The notes beneath the pieces were generated by a model. That model was not told the origin of the DNA and searched no databases. It saw nothing but the letters and a program-made list of their open reading frames with translations. Positions 54,546 to 64,000 of a stretch of 64,000 bases of DNA are shown here, one piece after another (position 1 is the stretch's first letter; the number at the start of each line of letters is the position of its first letter). Origin of the DNA: Rugalucina vietnamica (taxonomy: Eukaryota > Mollusca > Bivalvia > Lucinida > Lucinidae); the NCBI GenBank assembly GCA_964017185.1, contig OZ024871.1, positions 59,261,226-59,325,225 of the forward strand. Direction: 5' to 3'. A program made the position numbers and the translations under genes.

Positions 54546-55070
54546 TTTTTTATGGTCGGCCTTGGCTTAGCGTCGCAGCAAATGAGCTAGCTGAATGTGT
54601 AAATCTCACAGAAATTATGGATTTTAAGCAGGAAATCAGACTTTTCTTATGGAACATCAACTGGAGAGAAAATTTAATAGCGACGCCCCTAGCGGAGCGT
54701 ATATGTTAATGCATGTGTAAGTACATTCTGTTTTATTTTCTTCAGAAACTTAACATTCTAAATCGCATGGACGCGTACTCGTCGCCATTTTGATCGCCAT
54801 TTTCGAATCATGTGACTCCAAGAACCAATCAGAACAAAAGCCTCGTCTATTCGGAACACCTCGCCTAAGATTCGGCGTGTTCGTTTAGCGCTTGTGAAAA
54901 TGTTCCTGGTCAAGTTGTGCCATAGTTTTAATAATGTAGGTAGTAATTTATACACCAACCCCACATCTGAATCTGAATGATTTACTGGTGATACGCCAAA
55001 TTGACAATACTTCACCAGGGAAATTAGTCCCTAGCTCTCACAAGACATGCGAATTTGATCAGAAATAGAT
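54546..55070. other. Unclassified; possible promoter-like stretch
   Basis: Around 54775-54900 the sequence has ATCATGTGACTCC, AACCAATCAGAAC (a CCAAT-type box) and CpG-containing words, and on the minus strand AAAATGGCGATCAAAATGGC, which resembles translation-start contexts of animal genes. The minus-strand frame 54758-55015 (85 codons) is open but unidentified. I cannot support a gene. Confidence 0.25.
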
Positions 55071-55081
55071 CAACATACTTT

Positions 55082-55521
55082 TTTAACATTCTCGAGGGTA
55101 GGGTAACGTAGCCCGATATTTGCAACATTTCCCGTGAGTAAGGTACGGTAAAACCGAGGGCGTAGCCCGAGAATTTTAACGCTTCCCATGGGCGTGGTGT
55201 GGTAAAATAGTGAAACCGAGGGCGTAGCCCGAGGTTCTGAAGGGTAGGGTAGGGTAGAGTAAGGTACGGTAAAACCGAGGGCGTAGCCCGACGATTTTAA
55301 CACTTCTTGTGGGTGTGGTGTGGTAAAGTGAGTGAAACCGAGGGCATAGCCCGAGGTTCTCAAGGGTAGGGTAAGGTAAGGTAGGGTACAGTACGGTAAA
55401 ACCGAGGGCGTAGCCCGAGGTTTTTAACACTTCTCGTGGGTGTGGTAGAGTGAAACAGAGGGCGTAGCCCGAGGTTCTCAAGGGTAGGGTAGGGTAAGGC
55501 ACGGTAAAACCGAGGGCGTAG
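55082..55521. repeat. Tandem array, GGGCGTAGCCCG palindrome unit
   Basis: AAACCGAGGGCGTAGCCCGA recurs at about 55153, 55214, 55274, 55335, 55399, 55455 and (cut) 55506, a step of about 55-64 bp. The spacers alternate between TTTTAACACTTC.YGTGGGTG and TTCTCAAGGGTAGGGTAGGG. The palindrome is CGGGCTACGCCC. Long minus-strand ORFs (97, 127, 75 codons) are translations of this array. The array ends inside a unit at 55521, where an exon-like ORF begins. Confidence 0.75.
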
Positions 55522-55697
55522 CAATGAAGAATGCAAACCAATCTTATCATTCTGACCATGTAGGAAATCCAGCCTTTGAGGGGTCACCCCTCATTGACCC
55601 CAAACTCATAACTGAACAGGCGAAAGTAAATGATATACACCTAACATTATATAATAGACAGATGTCACAGAAAGGCTTTGTCTACAAAAGGAGCTAA
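55522..55697 (+). CDS. Small exon-like ORF, unidentified
   Basis: ATG at 55524 to TAA at 55695-55697, 57 codons. The product reads MKNANQSYHSDHVGNPAFEG, then SPLIDPKLITEQAKVNDIHL, then TLYNRQMSQKGFVYKRS. Composition is diverse, without low complexity, unlike the ORFs on repeats. It directly follows GGCGTAG, which could act as a splice acceptor, so it may be a terminal exon whose upstream intron holds the tandem array. The NPAFEGSP-type sequence is reminiscent of cytosolic tails of membrane proteins, but I do not recognise the protein. No clear AATAAA follows closely. Confidence 0.4.
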
Positions 55698-55745
55698 TTT
55701 TGAAGTGCATTACACACATTTCTTTGTCTTACCTAGTAGAGTAGA

Positions 55746-55765
55746 CCCCCCCCCCCCCCCCCCCC
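55746..55765. repeat. C-run microsatellite
   Basis: Twenty consecutive C bases, a likely site of sequencing or assembly length error. Confidence 0.9.
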
Positions 55766-55904
55766 ATGTACATGTACCTAACCAGTGTAACCACACTACT
55801 AAGAATGTTTAATTTAACCAATTCTACAATTCATTTTATATCATGTTTATAAAAGGGTAAAATAATTATGATTTTTTGGTCGAAAAAAAATAGGATTGTA
55901 AATG

Positions 55905-56023
55905 AGTTTCTATAGTGGGACTCCTAATTTCTACAGTGGGACTCCTAAATTTTGTCTGGGACTCTTACTTTTTCTTTTGAAGGAGTCCCGGACTCCTGTT
56001 TTCAAAATCCTAGTGAGATCCCT
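55905..56023. mobile_element. hAT-like element end
   Basis: GTGGGACTCCTAATTTCTAC-type words repeat at 55916, 55936 and 55962. The right end TTCAAAATCCTAGTGAGATC then CCTG is shared with the small element at 17050-17213. The inverse of this end starts CAGGGATCTCACTAGG, as in hAT elements. The left end is not found. It directly precedes the OTU-like fragment. Confidence 0.5.
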
Positions 56024-57406
56024 GTGATAAGTCAATACGGATGGGCAACTTCTGCTAAAATATCAGTTGCAGCCCGCTTGCAGACCTGTTTACATTCAAA
56101 ACATGGTATGTGTAGTCACTAATGAGGATATGTGTAGTTTTGAGTACTTAAGTGTAGTCCATCATAAGATGTGTCAAACATCTTCAATTGCCTTAAAGAA
56201 AGGCTAAAACAAACAAAAAACTTTGTACACAATTTAATATACATAATATCAGCATAAAATCAGATTAGGCATTAAAATTGATTAAAAATTCATCATAAAA
56301 ATTAAAAAAAAGGATAAAAACTATAAAAATGTACACTAAATATATATGTTCAATGACCTGCATGATCGTATCACCATGTTTAGACCTCGAATTGCTTATT
56401 ATGAAATCATGGCCAGGAGAAGCATGGTTATTTATATTATAGATCCACTTTTCAAGTTTTGTTGACTAGACTCTGGTAATAGGCACTTTTGAGCCCTTTA
56501 AGTGTTTTTTCAGAATAATGTTGTTCCAGCTTCTCCTGGCTTGGATTTCATAACAAGCAAGGCCTCAAGTGTCTTCAGCCTCTGCCTTTTAGTTGAGGGT
56601 TTTTCATGTTCTTCAAGTTCATTTCCATTCTTTCTTTTTGACATTTCCATAAATATAAAGTTTTTTCTAAAAATCTATCATCTAAAAATGGAGGCTAAAA
56701 TCAGTGCGAGAATTCGCGAGAAAAAGTGCAATATTTTCCACCAGACGCTTGCTAATCTGTTTATCGAGCCTCTGATCCAACAATTTTGTGCCTATGTGAT
56801 CGAGATCGAAGGTTGTTTTACTTCCCTTAGCTGCGAATAGAATAGACGAATGTCCGGGTAATGGACCAAAACAGACAAAAAATGACCGAAAAATCGGAAT
56901 TTCGCGAGATGCGTAGTTTTGACCTAGCGATCCGTAGAGCGTATTTTAAAGCCCAAATACGTAGAAACTACGCAAAAAACGTAGTTATAAACAGGTCTGC
57001 GCTTGCTTAAATGTCAAATTAACATATTATGGTATGAAGTTAGAAACGGATATTCAATACAAAGTTTTAATCCTGATGGTCAACCAATCAATGTTTTTGA
57101 CATTCGCTTGAGAAACAGCCATTTTCACTTGCTAAAGCCCTTCTGCCATGTACAGTCATCCACTGATATAGGTCCCTCATCTACATGTCATCAGTTTTAT
57201 TCCGGTGAAACTACTTTTGAAGAAGCACAAAAGAGACAAAAAGCAGCTCGTTATTCAAATACCTGTGGCGCATTCAATGGAAATATCAATTCAAAAATGA
57301 TAAAGATAATGACCTAGATAATGACATACAAGTAAATGAACCAGATAAGTCTCCAACTTCTCGGGCAGATTGTAGATTGCAGAAGTCATGTTTACGTAAC
57401 ATTTAG
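56024..57406 (+). pseudogene. OTU-like cysteine protease domain fragment, disrupted
   Basis: Open reading starts at 56024 and reads ISQYGWATSAKISVAARL up to 56080. There a 919-bp transposon intervenes (56081-56999). Reading resumes in the same frame after the 6-bp duplication CGCTTG (56075-56080 and 57000-57005) as LLKCQINILWYEVRNGY then INVFDIRLRNSHFHLLKP. The pattern W(A)T..K..VAA.LL...I.I and a C-terminal I.LR..HFHLL fits the C-terminal half of OTU deubiquitinase-type domains, where the His is catalytic. The N-terminal half with the catalytic Cys is missing. The first frame stops at 57315. A shift at the A-run near 57293 restores a second open stretch (NDKDNDLDNDIQ...) to TAG 57404. It is a broken gene, either host-derived or from an autonomous element; many OTU domains of this type in invertebrates belong to transposons. 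Identity is inferred from the pattern only. Confidence 0.55.
56081..56999. mobile_element. hAT-like non-autonomous element, 919 bp
   Basis: The ends CAGACCTGTTTACA and the inverse CAGACCTGTTTATA flank the element, with CGCTTG duplicated on both sides. GTAGT words recur near both ends (56113, 56135, 56152; complement at 56918-56980). CAG termini fit hAT, though hAT duplications are usually 8 bp, so a 6-bp one is atypical. Inside, on the minus strand, 56530-56671 is exon-like (see findings). The 112-codon plus ORF (56502-56840) is unsupported. Confidence 0.7.
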
Positions 57407-57500
57407 ATATTTCTAAAGCGATCCAGCTGCTACTACACTGATTTCAGTCCAGGAAGGCAGGATATGTAAAAACATGTCTATCAATCTTTCTACACTGCTA

Positions 57501-57665
57501 GTGTTTCCCCCAGTCCCAAAAAAGGGCATGGTAAGGTTGCTAAAAAAGGGCACTTTGAACGCGCGGCAACATGTCAAAAGGGCACTTTTAGCGTGCGACG
57601 ACAAGCAAAGGGGCACTTTTTTAAGTGGCCCATATCATGCTATGAGGGCACATTTAAGTACAGGT
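57501..57665. mobile_element. Solo end related to the 58608 element
   Basis: After TA (57499-57500) it begins GTGTTTCCCCCAGTCCC and then repeats AAAAGGGCA / AAAGGGGCACTTTTT (57521, 57547, 57578, 57608), like the ends of the 58608-60077 element. The opposite end is not found. Confidence 0.5.
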
Positions 57666-58607
57666 CATTAAATTTAACACTAAATATATAATTTCTCTGT
57701 TTTAATAAATTTGCTTTTCATCTTAAATTGTTCTTTCTTCAATTTCAGGATTCACTTTTACCATCTAGACAACTTAAAAAATTTCTTTTCCCTCTGTCTC
57801 ACATTACTTTAATACTGAATGCTTGTCAAAATAAGAGATAACCTCACTCAAGATTTGTAAACTATTGATAGTTGAAACCTCGAAGCAATATGAACCGGAG
57901 ACGCAACTACAATACCATTATCGGAAAAATTACCTGTGCGTTGTCGAGTCAAAATCCAGGTAAACGAAGCAATGATTCAGATAATAATCGGCCGCTATAA
58001 GAAAAAAAGTGATAAGCCTGTTTATTGCAACATTTTACATCGTCAGACGATTATGGAAAATTGAAATAAACATACGAATTGCATCGCAGTCATTTTTTTG
58101 CTACAATTTGATACCAAACACGATAGGGTTGCTGAAAATGTGGGTGGCGAGTGGTAAGAAACCGCTGCGCTAACTCACGCGTTTATACCTCAATTTACTT
58201 ATACATTAATTCAGTTTGATTACTTCAAACACGTATGGGTTTCATTTCTTCTCTTGGCAAACATTATAATAATTATTATTATAAAGATTAAGCAGACAAA
58301 ATGCGACACAATGTACATCATTCATGTTTTGATTGAGTGTTTTTTCCACCGGTGCGTAACGCTTTGAAGTTCTAGTTGGTCTTAATTGGGAATTAACATC
58401 GCCGCGACAACGATCATTTAAACATGTTAAATGTCACAAATTAATCCACTAAATTACCGTTAATCCTAGAAAACTCCCTTTAATCATGATGAAACAGAAA
58501 GGTCAAAATAAACAAATGTACAAATGTAGTCGCGTACGCATTTCATTTTGTGTCATAATGTCGTACGGAAATGATGATTTTCTTGATTGGGACGATGAAA
58601 CATTGTA
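57666..58607. other. No gene seen
   Basis: AT-rich sequence without a supported feature. Short AATTATTATTATAA palindrome near 58268. Confidence 0.4.
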
Positions 58608-60077
58608 GTGTTTCCCCTAGCCACTTTCACTATGGCCTTTTTCTATAGCGCCATGCACTTTTTCCCAGCGTCATGCCCTTTTTCTGAATCTACATTCTGT
58701 GCCCTTTATTTTGGTAAAAAGTTTTGTCAAAATCGGACAAAAACTTAGGAAGTTACAAGACTTTTCGTTTCTGTTCTGCAGAAACATTTATGGTCATGAC
58801 TTCCACAGTTGTTGATTGCTTTAATCCCTTGTTTATTGTCACTTAACCGCAGTGGCAAACGTTGATAATTACAAAATGACAAGTACCCATTTTGACACCA
58901 AATGAGCTGTTAATCAGAAAAGGTGTGAAAATTGATTAAAAATGTATCTCTTATCATTTCCATATCATGAAGTATACAAGTACCGAAAATCCAAAAAAAT
59001 CACGATCTTTGTGGCACTGGGACAGCATGTAACTTTCGACTTTCTCATTTGAAACATACTTACTTATGTGGGAAAATATCTGTACTTTATGATAAAACTG
59101 TGAAATTAAGCGCATTTGTCATGTTTCGAATGCTTTACCCGACGCAATTTGGCTATGCAAAAATAATCAAAAAAGGCGATTTTCCGCCATTTTGCCTACT
59201 TTTAGCTCATTATTACAGGCAACTTGCGCAGTATGCCGATAAATCAAATAGTTTCCAAACTTCTACAACATACAAGCTTCAAAAATTTGAGAGTATCAAA
59301 AACTTAAGACGCTTCGTTTAGCCGAAGTTCGGTACACAATTGGGGCATGAAATCCGACCTTTCCGCCATTTTGGAAAAACAGTCCTATGGACCGCGAAGA
59401 AGCCCTTCATCATTGACCAAAAATTACAGTAGATAATGCATTGAATATACCTTTAAAAGCAAATCGTCTATACAATAAACACTTTTTCTTTTATTTCTCA
59501 TAAAAATAATAAGTTTTTACGCTAAAAATAATCAGACTCCATGTGATAAAATTCAACAAGATTTTAGCTTAACTGTTCGTATACAAATGGCGGAATCAAA
59601 TGAACTCTCACCCAAATCTCGTATCGTCCGCGAATTGGCAATCACGTGACCTACATTCTTCTCCGGTGATCTTCCTTCGAGTTGAAACTAATTAACTGGC
59701 ACACTTATATCACCAGATAGGACATTCATTTTTCACACCTTTTCTGATTAACAGCTCATTTGGTGTCAAATTGGGTATTTGTCATTGAGTTATTATCAAC
59801 ATTTGCCACTGCAATAAAGTGACAATAAACAAGGGATTAAAGCAATCAACAACTGTGGAAGTCATGATCATAAATTTTGCCAAATTTGGTTCTGCAGACT
59901 TCAAGCAAAAAGTCTTATAACTTCCTTATTTTTTGTCCGATTTTGACAAACTTTTTACCAAAATGTAGGGCACAGAATGTAGATTCAGAAAAAGGGCATG
60001 GCGCTGGGAAAAAGGGCATGGCGCTGGAGAAAAAGGGCATGGCGCGGCGCCATAGTAAAAGTGGCTAGGGGAAACAC
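58608..60077. mobile_element. 1470-bp element with ~325-bp TIRs, TA target
   Basis: The left end GTGTTTCCCCTAGCCACTTT is the inverse of the right end, with TA on both sides (58606-58607 and 60078-60079). Inverse similarity continues for about 325 bp on each side (to about 58930 and from about 59735), e.g. GACACCAAATGAGCTGTTAA on the left and TTAACAGCTCATTTGGTGTC on the right. The AAAAAGGGCATGGCGCTG word occurs three times in the right arm and about twice in the left. The central 800 bp encodes no recognised transposase; the 90-codon ORF at 59049-59321 is unidentified. Confidence 0.8.
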
Positions 60078-60607
60078 TAACTGCTATATGCATATTGGCT
60101 AAATGAGCCAATTCTTAAAATGCAATAATGAATTTGGGCGTGGCATAGAAGGCAGTGCCTTATTTCATATTTTTGACCGGTTAGTACACGCTTGCCACTG
60201 AGGCTGTATGACACATTCGGAATGCTTTTGTGTAAACATGCATGGAGATTGTAAATAACAGCTGAAGGTCCGAGTCTAGACCTCCCTGATGTCAGATGAT
60301 TGTGTGTCCTGTAGTTCGCTTCACTCGTGCGTTCTAGGGACTTACTTTCTATCTATCTATCTATCTCTATATACTGCCATACGCCCTCGCGGACATTCTA
60401 GGTGAAATTATAATGCCATTTGGCGTGTCACCAGTAAACTATTCAGATTCAGAAGCGACTTGTCGAAAACAGGCTTACATTTCAAAGTAAAAAGCTTATA
60501 AGTCATCAAATGTTGACAATCTTAGCTGATCTTCAACAACAATCTGTATTGTCACGTGATAAAATCTTATGAGCGGAAGCGGAAATGCGAAAACGGAAAT
60601 ACTTTAG
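60078..60607. other. No gene seen; CTAT microsatellite
   Basis: A (CTAT)n microsatellite lies at about 60348-60366. Just before it, GATGATTGTGTGTCCTGTAG..GTGCGTTCTAGGGAC (60295-60343) resembles the SINE-associated sequence at 40990-41045. Otherwise unrecognised. Confidence 0.4.
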
Positions 60608-60768
60608 TCTGGTACCCGACTCCTTCATTATCATTCTCCGAGAATAGACTTGATCAACAAGCCTCTGGCCGATTCTGATCTCAGCTCCAGCTCATATCCT
60701 ATAGAGCGGCTAGATGATCAAGACTATCTCCGAGAACGGTTTCCGGTTTGACGACGGGAACCAGGCTA
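60608..60768. mobile_element. 161-bp palindromic MITE (long form of 41949-42014)
   Basis: The ends TAGTCTGGTACCCGACTCC and GACGACGGGAACCAGGCTA are inverse. A second inverse pair lies inside: CTCCGAGAATAGACTTGATC (60637) and GATCAAGACTATCTCCGAGA (60717). The short copy at 41949 lacks that inner palindrome. Confidence 0.65.
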
Positions 60769-63519
60769 GAAATACTTGTGGTAGGTATTCCGGGAAGCAG
60801 TAAAATCCGGAATCAGCGCCCGGGACCCGGGACCAAAATCCGTGGCTTCAAAGAATAGAATAATTTTATTGCACAACTATTGGGTTAAAGGCAAACAATG
60901 TTATAAAGTATCATTAACAACAACATCTACATTCACACACATATATACAAATGCATTAATGTGACGATGTCTGAGTCGTGAGTTTTAGGGAAACCACAGA
61001 ATCCCAGACAGAATCATTCCTTGTTTCATACCACCAAAAGAAAATCATGAACTCAAGCCGACTTTTGCACAATGCGGTGTTAACACACCTAGGTTGGATC
61101 ATTTGAGAAACAAAGTACGTCAATGAGTTCATTGCCTTGATGCAAGCTACGTCTAAGATGTGTTGTTAAAGAATGAGGCTACCTACGGCGGATTTTTGGG
61201 CCAAAATGATATTTCTTACGGCGGACAATTAATGTCGCAGAATGGGAAATCTTCTTGAGTGAGCGGGTCTAGGCAAGTTTTGCATGTATTCCTTATATAC
61301 GCGCTCCACAGGCTTTCAAACTTACATGTTGTTTGATTTGGCGATGGCTTCAAACGTCCAAATCAACAATTTTAGACATATCGGGCAGAGCCACCGCTAA
61401 CGGGTTGTTAATCAGTGTTCCGAGAAAATAAGTGTCTTTATCGAGCATACTACAAACCCCTGTCGCCCCGGTGCCCTTTACTCTACCACTATTACATCGC
61501 GCTCTCAACTTATTGGATTTTTCTCTATGAAATGGTTGTCTGGCTTCCGCGACATTTCGTCGAAAATTGCATTTGTCGAGGATGTCCCCATGCCCAGACC
61601 TTTACCCTAACCCTAGTGGTTGGTGGCTCAAAATGTGGACATATAGGCTAGTCTTCTACGGAATAAATCTCAAAATTTTGCGGTGAATATTTTTGAAGTT
61701 ACACGCGACGTCAGTACAACGTTTGGTGGGAATATTGAACGATTTGCCTCTATATCTGCAGACGCAATCCGGTGACCCCCATTTTTTATTTCAAATTTTA
61801 AATGATTACAATGTTTCCTATCTCTTGGTGTAATTTAATCAAAATCATATGCGTATTTTAGGAGAGATCGCAAAAATACGTACATCAGTTTTCCAGGCTT
61901 GAAAAAAAATGGCGGGAAAGCTAATTTTGCTTGTAATCTCCTCAATTTAAGAGCAAAAAGTATCAAAATTCCATTGTGTGTTTAAGTTGTTTTTGCAGTA
62001 ATAACATGTGTATCAAAATCTCCGCTACGACAGCGGTTTCTGAAATGCACGAGAAACATCCAAAAAGTTCTGATACCATGGAAACGAGGCCGGTGACTGC
62101 CCATTTTTATTTCGATTTTAGTCCAAGGATACAAGTATCTTGAAGCGTGTGAAGTTTCATGAAAATCATATGCGAGAATCAAATAGTAATGTTTCCCTTT
62201 AAACATTGGATCAACGCGGACGATCTTTCAACCATTTGATAAGAGCAACCCGTCTCACCGACACAAGTAGCGCATAGGGTTGCGTTTTCGAGGATGACTT
62301 GGCTACTGATAATACATACCATTAATTTGGCCGTGATAACTGTTTTTCTTATTTGTAGTCAGAACGAGAAGAATAAGATCTACTCGCTGCATTAGGGTGG
62401 ATAGGTAGAATGTGTATATATGGTTCCATACTCTTCATCATATTAATAATTCTGTAACGCGTGTAGATAAGTACAACAAATATGTTAAGCGATATATGTT
62501 TATCCAAACTGATATTGAATCTGTCAATTCACAGCAGAAAATGTCTAAAATTGAACATTATTTCCATTCTACGATTTGTGTCGTGCCGATTGGCGTGACC
62601 TCTTAAATGGGATTTTATCTAAAAAGATATAAAGAGAACTAAGTCCTTGTCCAGGGTTTTCCGTTTATTATTTAGAACTTCTTTTCACAAGAACGGTAAA
62701 ATAAAACATACATTGTACATGCATATGTAATAAAGCATTAAATTCAAATACGAATGCATGCACAACACTCGCTCGAATCGGCGCATGCGCTAAAAATTTG
62801 CACCCAAGGAACCGAGCTTCCGGAAACACCCATGCTAACAAAAATCAACATGCGCGGACGAACCCGTGTTGGCAATGCAACATACTGAACAAGTACAAGA
62901 TATTAGGCTATCACATAGTATATGGCAGAGGTGCACCATGCCGGGGATTTTTGTAGACATATATTTTCTGAAAGCCCGTACCCTAAGCTACTAAATGCCG
63001 CTTGTTAGCACTCTGACTGCTGGGGCTTTATCGTGCCAGAGCGTGTTACGTACGTTACCGATGTATGATTTTTAAATTCAAGCTGCTAAGGGAATCACCA
63101 AGATTTATGACAAAAAGCAAATATTTGACGAGAACTTTACCTTTAAATATGTAGCAGAGATGTTACCTAACCTAACAGGACCAAATTCAATAACATTTAG
63201 ATTTCATGACTACTGGTACAACAGAAGTAACGTAAATAACCCGTGTAATTTGACATATCCACCGTGTTTCTTTTCTTATAGAATATAGCTTTAATCAAAT
63301 ACCAAAATACAATTTCTATTATAGTTATCTACAGTCCTTGCCCTTTACAATGACATAAAGTAGGGCTCTCTGTGACCTTCCATCACTCCACGGATGCTGA
63401 TTTTCTTCCCCTACCCCCATTTAGATAGTATGCCCATTAATAATCATGTCCCAGCAGAAACAGAACAAAGACTCTTCCTTTCCTGAACAACATCCTAGTT
63501 TTCGAAATAAAACCCCCAT
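60769..63519. other. No gene seen
   Basis: About 2.75 kb without a supported feature. ORFs of 64-78 codons (61415, 61982 minus, 62412) have no recognisable motif. The sequence is less repetitive than the rest of the window and could hold short exons that I cannot detect by eye. Confidence 0.4.
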
Positions 63520-63925
63520 AAGTATTAAAAGCACACGAAAAATCAACTACAGACATTGCTTCATGATAATGGTAACATATTTAACGTAATGTCATGGTAA
63601 CGTATGTAACAATTTTGTATTTTCACTATTGAATCATATACTTATGATTAATTGCAGATTATCAGTTTTCTCTCACAGTTATTTTAATTAGGAAATTGAA
63701 TTTATTGAATATCTGTCCTCAAAGGTATTAAAATCACACATAAATCAACTACAGACCATGCTTCATGATAACGGTAACATTTTTACGTAATGGCATGGTA
63801 ACGTATGTTACAATTTTGTATCTTATCTATAGAATCAAATACTTATAATTTATAGCAGATTATCATTCTCCTCCCATAATTATTTCAATTAGTAAATTAA
63901 ATTTACTGAATATCTGTCCTAAAAA
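63520..63925 (+). repeat. Two-copy ~194-bp tandem repeat
   Basis: AATCAACTACAGAC starts near 63541 and near 63743. Each is followed by ATGCTTCATGATAA.GGTAAC, ATGGTAACGTATGT, ACAATTTTGTAT, GCAGATTATCA and GAATATCTGTCCT. The second copy differs at many positions, so the duplication is not recent. It directly precedes a pearl-like 5' end. Confidence 0.7.
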
Positions 63926-63934
63926 TGAAAGAAA

Positions 63935-64000
63935 TGAGAGCCAAAAGGGCAACAATCACTCAGCTGATGAAAATTAAGTCTGAAAAGGATTAAATCAGTA
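63935..64000 (+). mobile_element. Pearl-like element 5' end, cut by window edge
   Basis: GAGAGCCAAAAGGGCAACAA then TCACTCAGCTGATGA parallels AGTAGCCCATGGGCAACGAT then CGCTCACCTGAGAG (2843, 12199). The GCC..GGC stem is retained with different loop bases. The rest lies outside the window. Confidence 0.45.

Noticed and set aside
55240..55400. Interstitial telomeric repeat (AGGGTAGGGTAGGG)
   Set aside because: The words are AGGGT.AGGGT, not TTAGGG, and they are confined to spacers of the local palindromic array.
55070..55587. Minus-strand ORFs of 97, 127 and 75 codons with repeated LRPRFYRTLPYPTLP
   Set aside because: Three frames over the same short-period array give the same peptide pattern, so they reflect the repeat and not a protein.

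Overview
The window is metazoan and most likely from a bivalve mollusc. I infer this from the AT-rich, intron-like, repeat-dominated sequence with no operons or dense ORFs. The clearest sign is several families of elements built like the bivalve 'pearl' repeats (non-autonomous relatives of Helitron/Helentron transposons): tandem core units of about 155-320 bp, an ACGG-, ACAG- or ACGA-type microsatellite, and a 3' terminal hairpin. The assignment to pearl elements comes from remembered family architecture, not from a search.

No intact host gene can be supported. The window is mostly transposable elements inserted into one another. From 1 to about 14.7 kb it is almost solid pearl-like repeat, including a complete element at 6.25-8.43 kb (eleven ~166-bp units) and a pearl element at 11.1-14.0 kb that was split by a second one at 12.2-13.9 kb. 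From 14.7 to 20 kb there are scattered MITEs, a SINE-like remnant and unrecognised sequence.

From 20.08 to 35.21 kb one ~1.5-kb pearl-like element has been opened by a 13.6-kb LTR retrotransposon (20690-34293, ATAT target duplication). Its right LTR has in turn been opened by a 2110-bp TIR element (30598-32707, GTAA duplication) that carries fifteen copies of a 14-bp motif. The retrotransposon has an intact gag ORF (550 aa), but only a broken protease trace and no recognisable pol, although its two LTRs are the same length and differ at only four positions I could find.

From 35.2 to 40 kb there are MITEs and a ~320-390-bp tandem repeat. From 39.98 to 52.78 kb another pearl-like element is split by a 10.8-kb element (40044-50874) with 100-bp perfect terminal inverted repeats and a TGTTT duplication. 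That element contains further nested pieces: a tRNA-derived SINE, a 1.4-kb Harbinger-like element full of CGTATC/TACGTA motifs (42832-44238, TAA duplication), a pearl element with eight 156-bp units (44491-45834), several MITEs, and a third pearl family (49164-50145).

From 52.8 to 64 kb the sequence is less repetitive. It holds a possible cis-regulatory cluster (two CRE palindromes plus an E-box near 54.15 kb), a small exon-like ORF (55524-55697), a decayed OTU-like protease-fold gene fragment (56024-57406) split by a 919-bp hAT-like element, a 1470-bp long-TIR element (58608-60077), and the start of another pearl-like element at the right edge.
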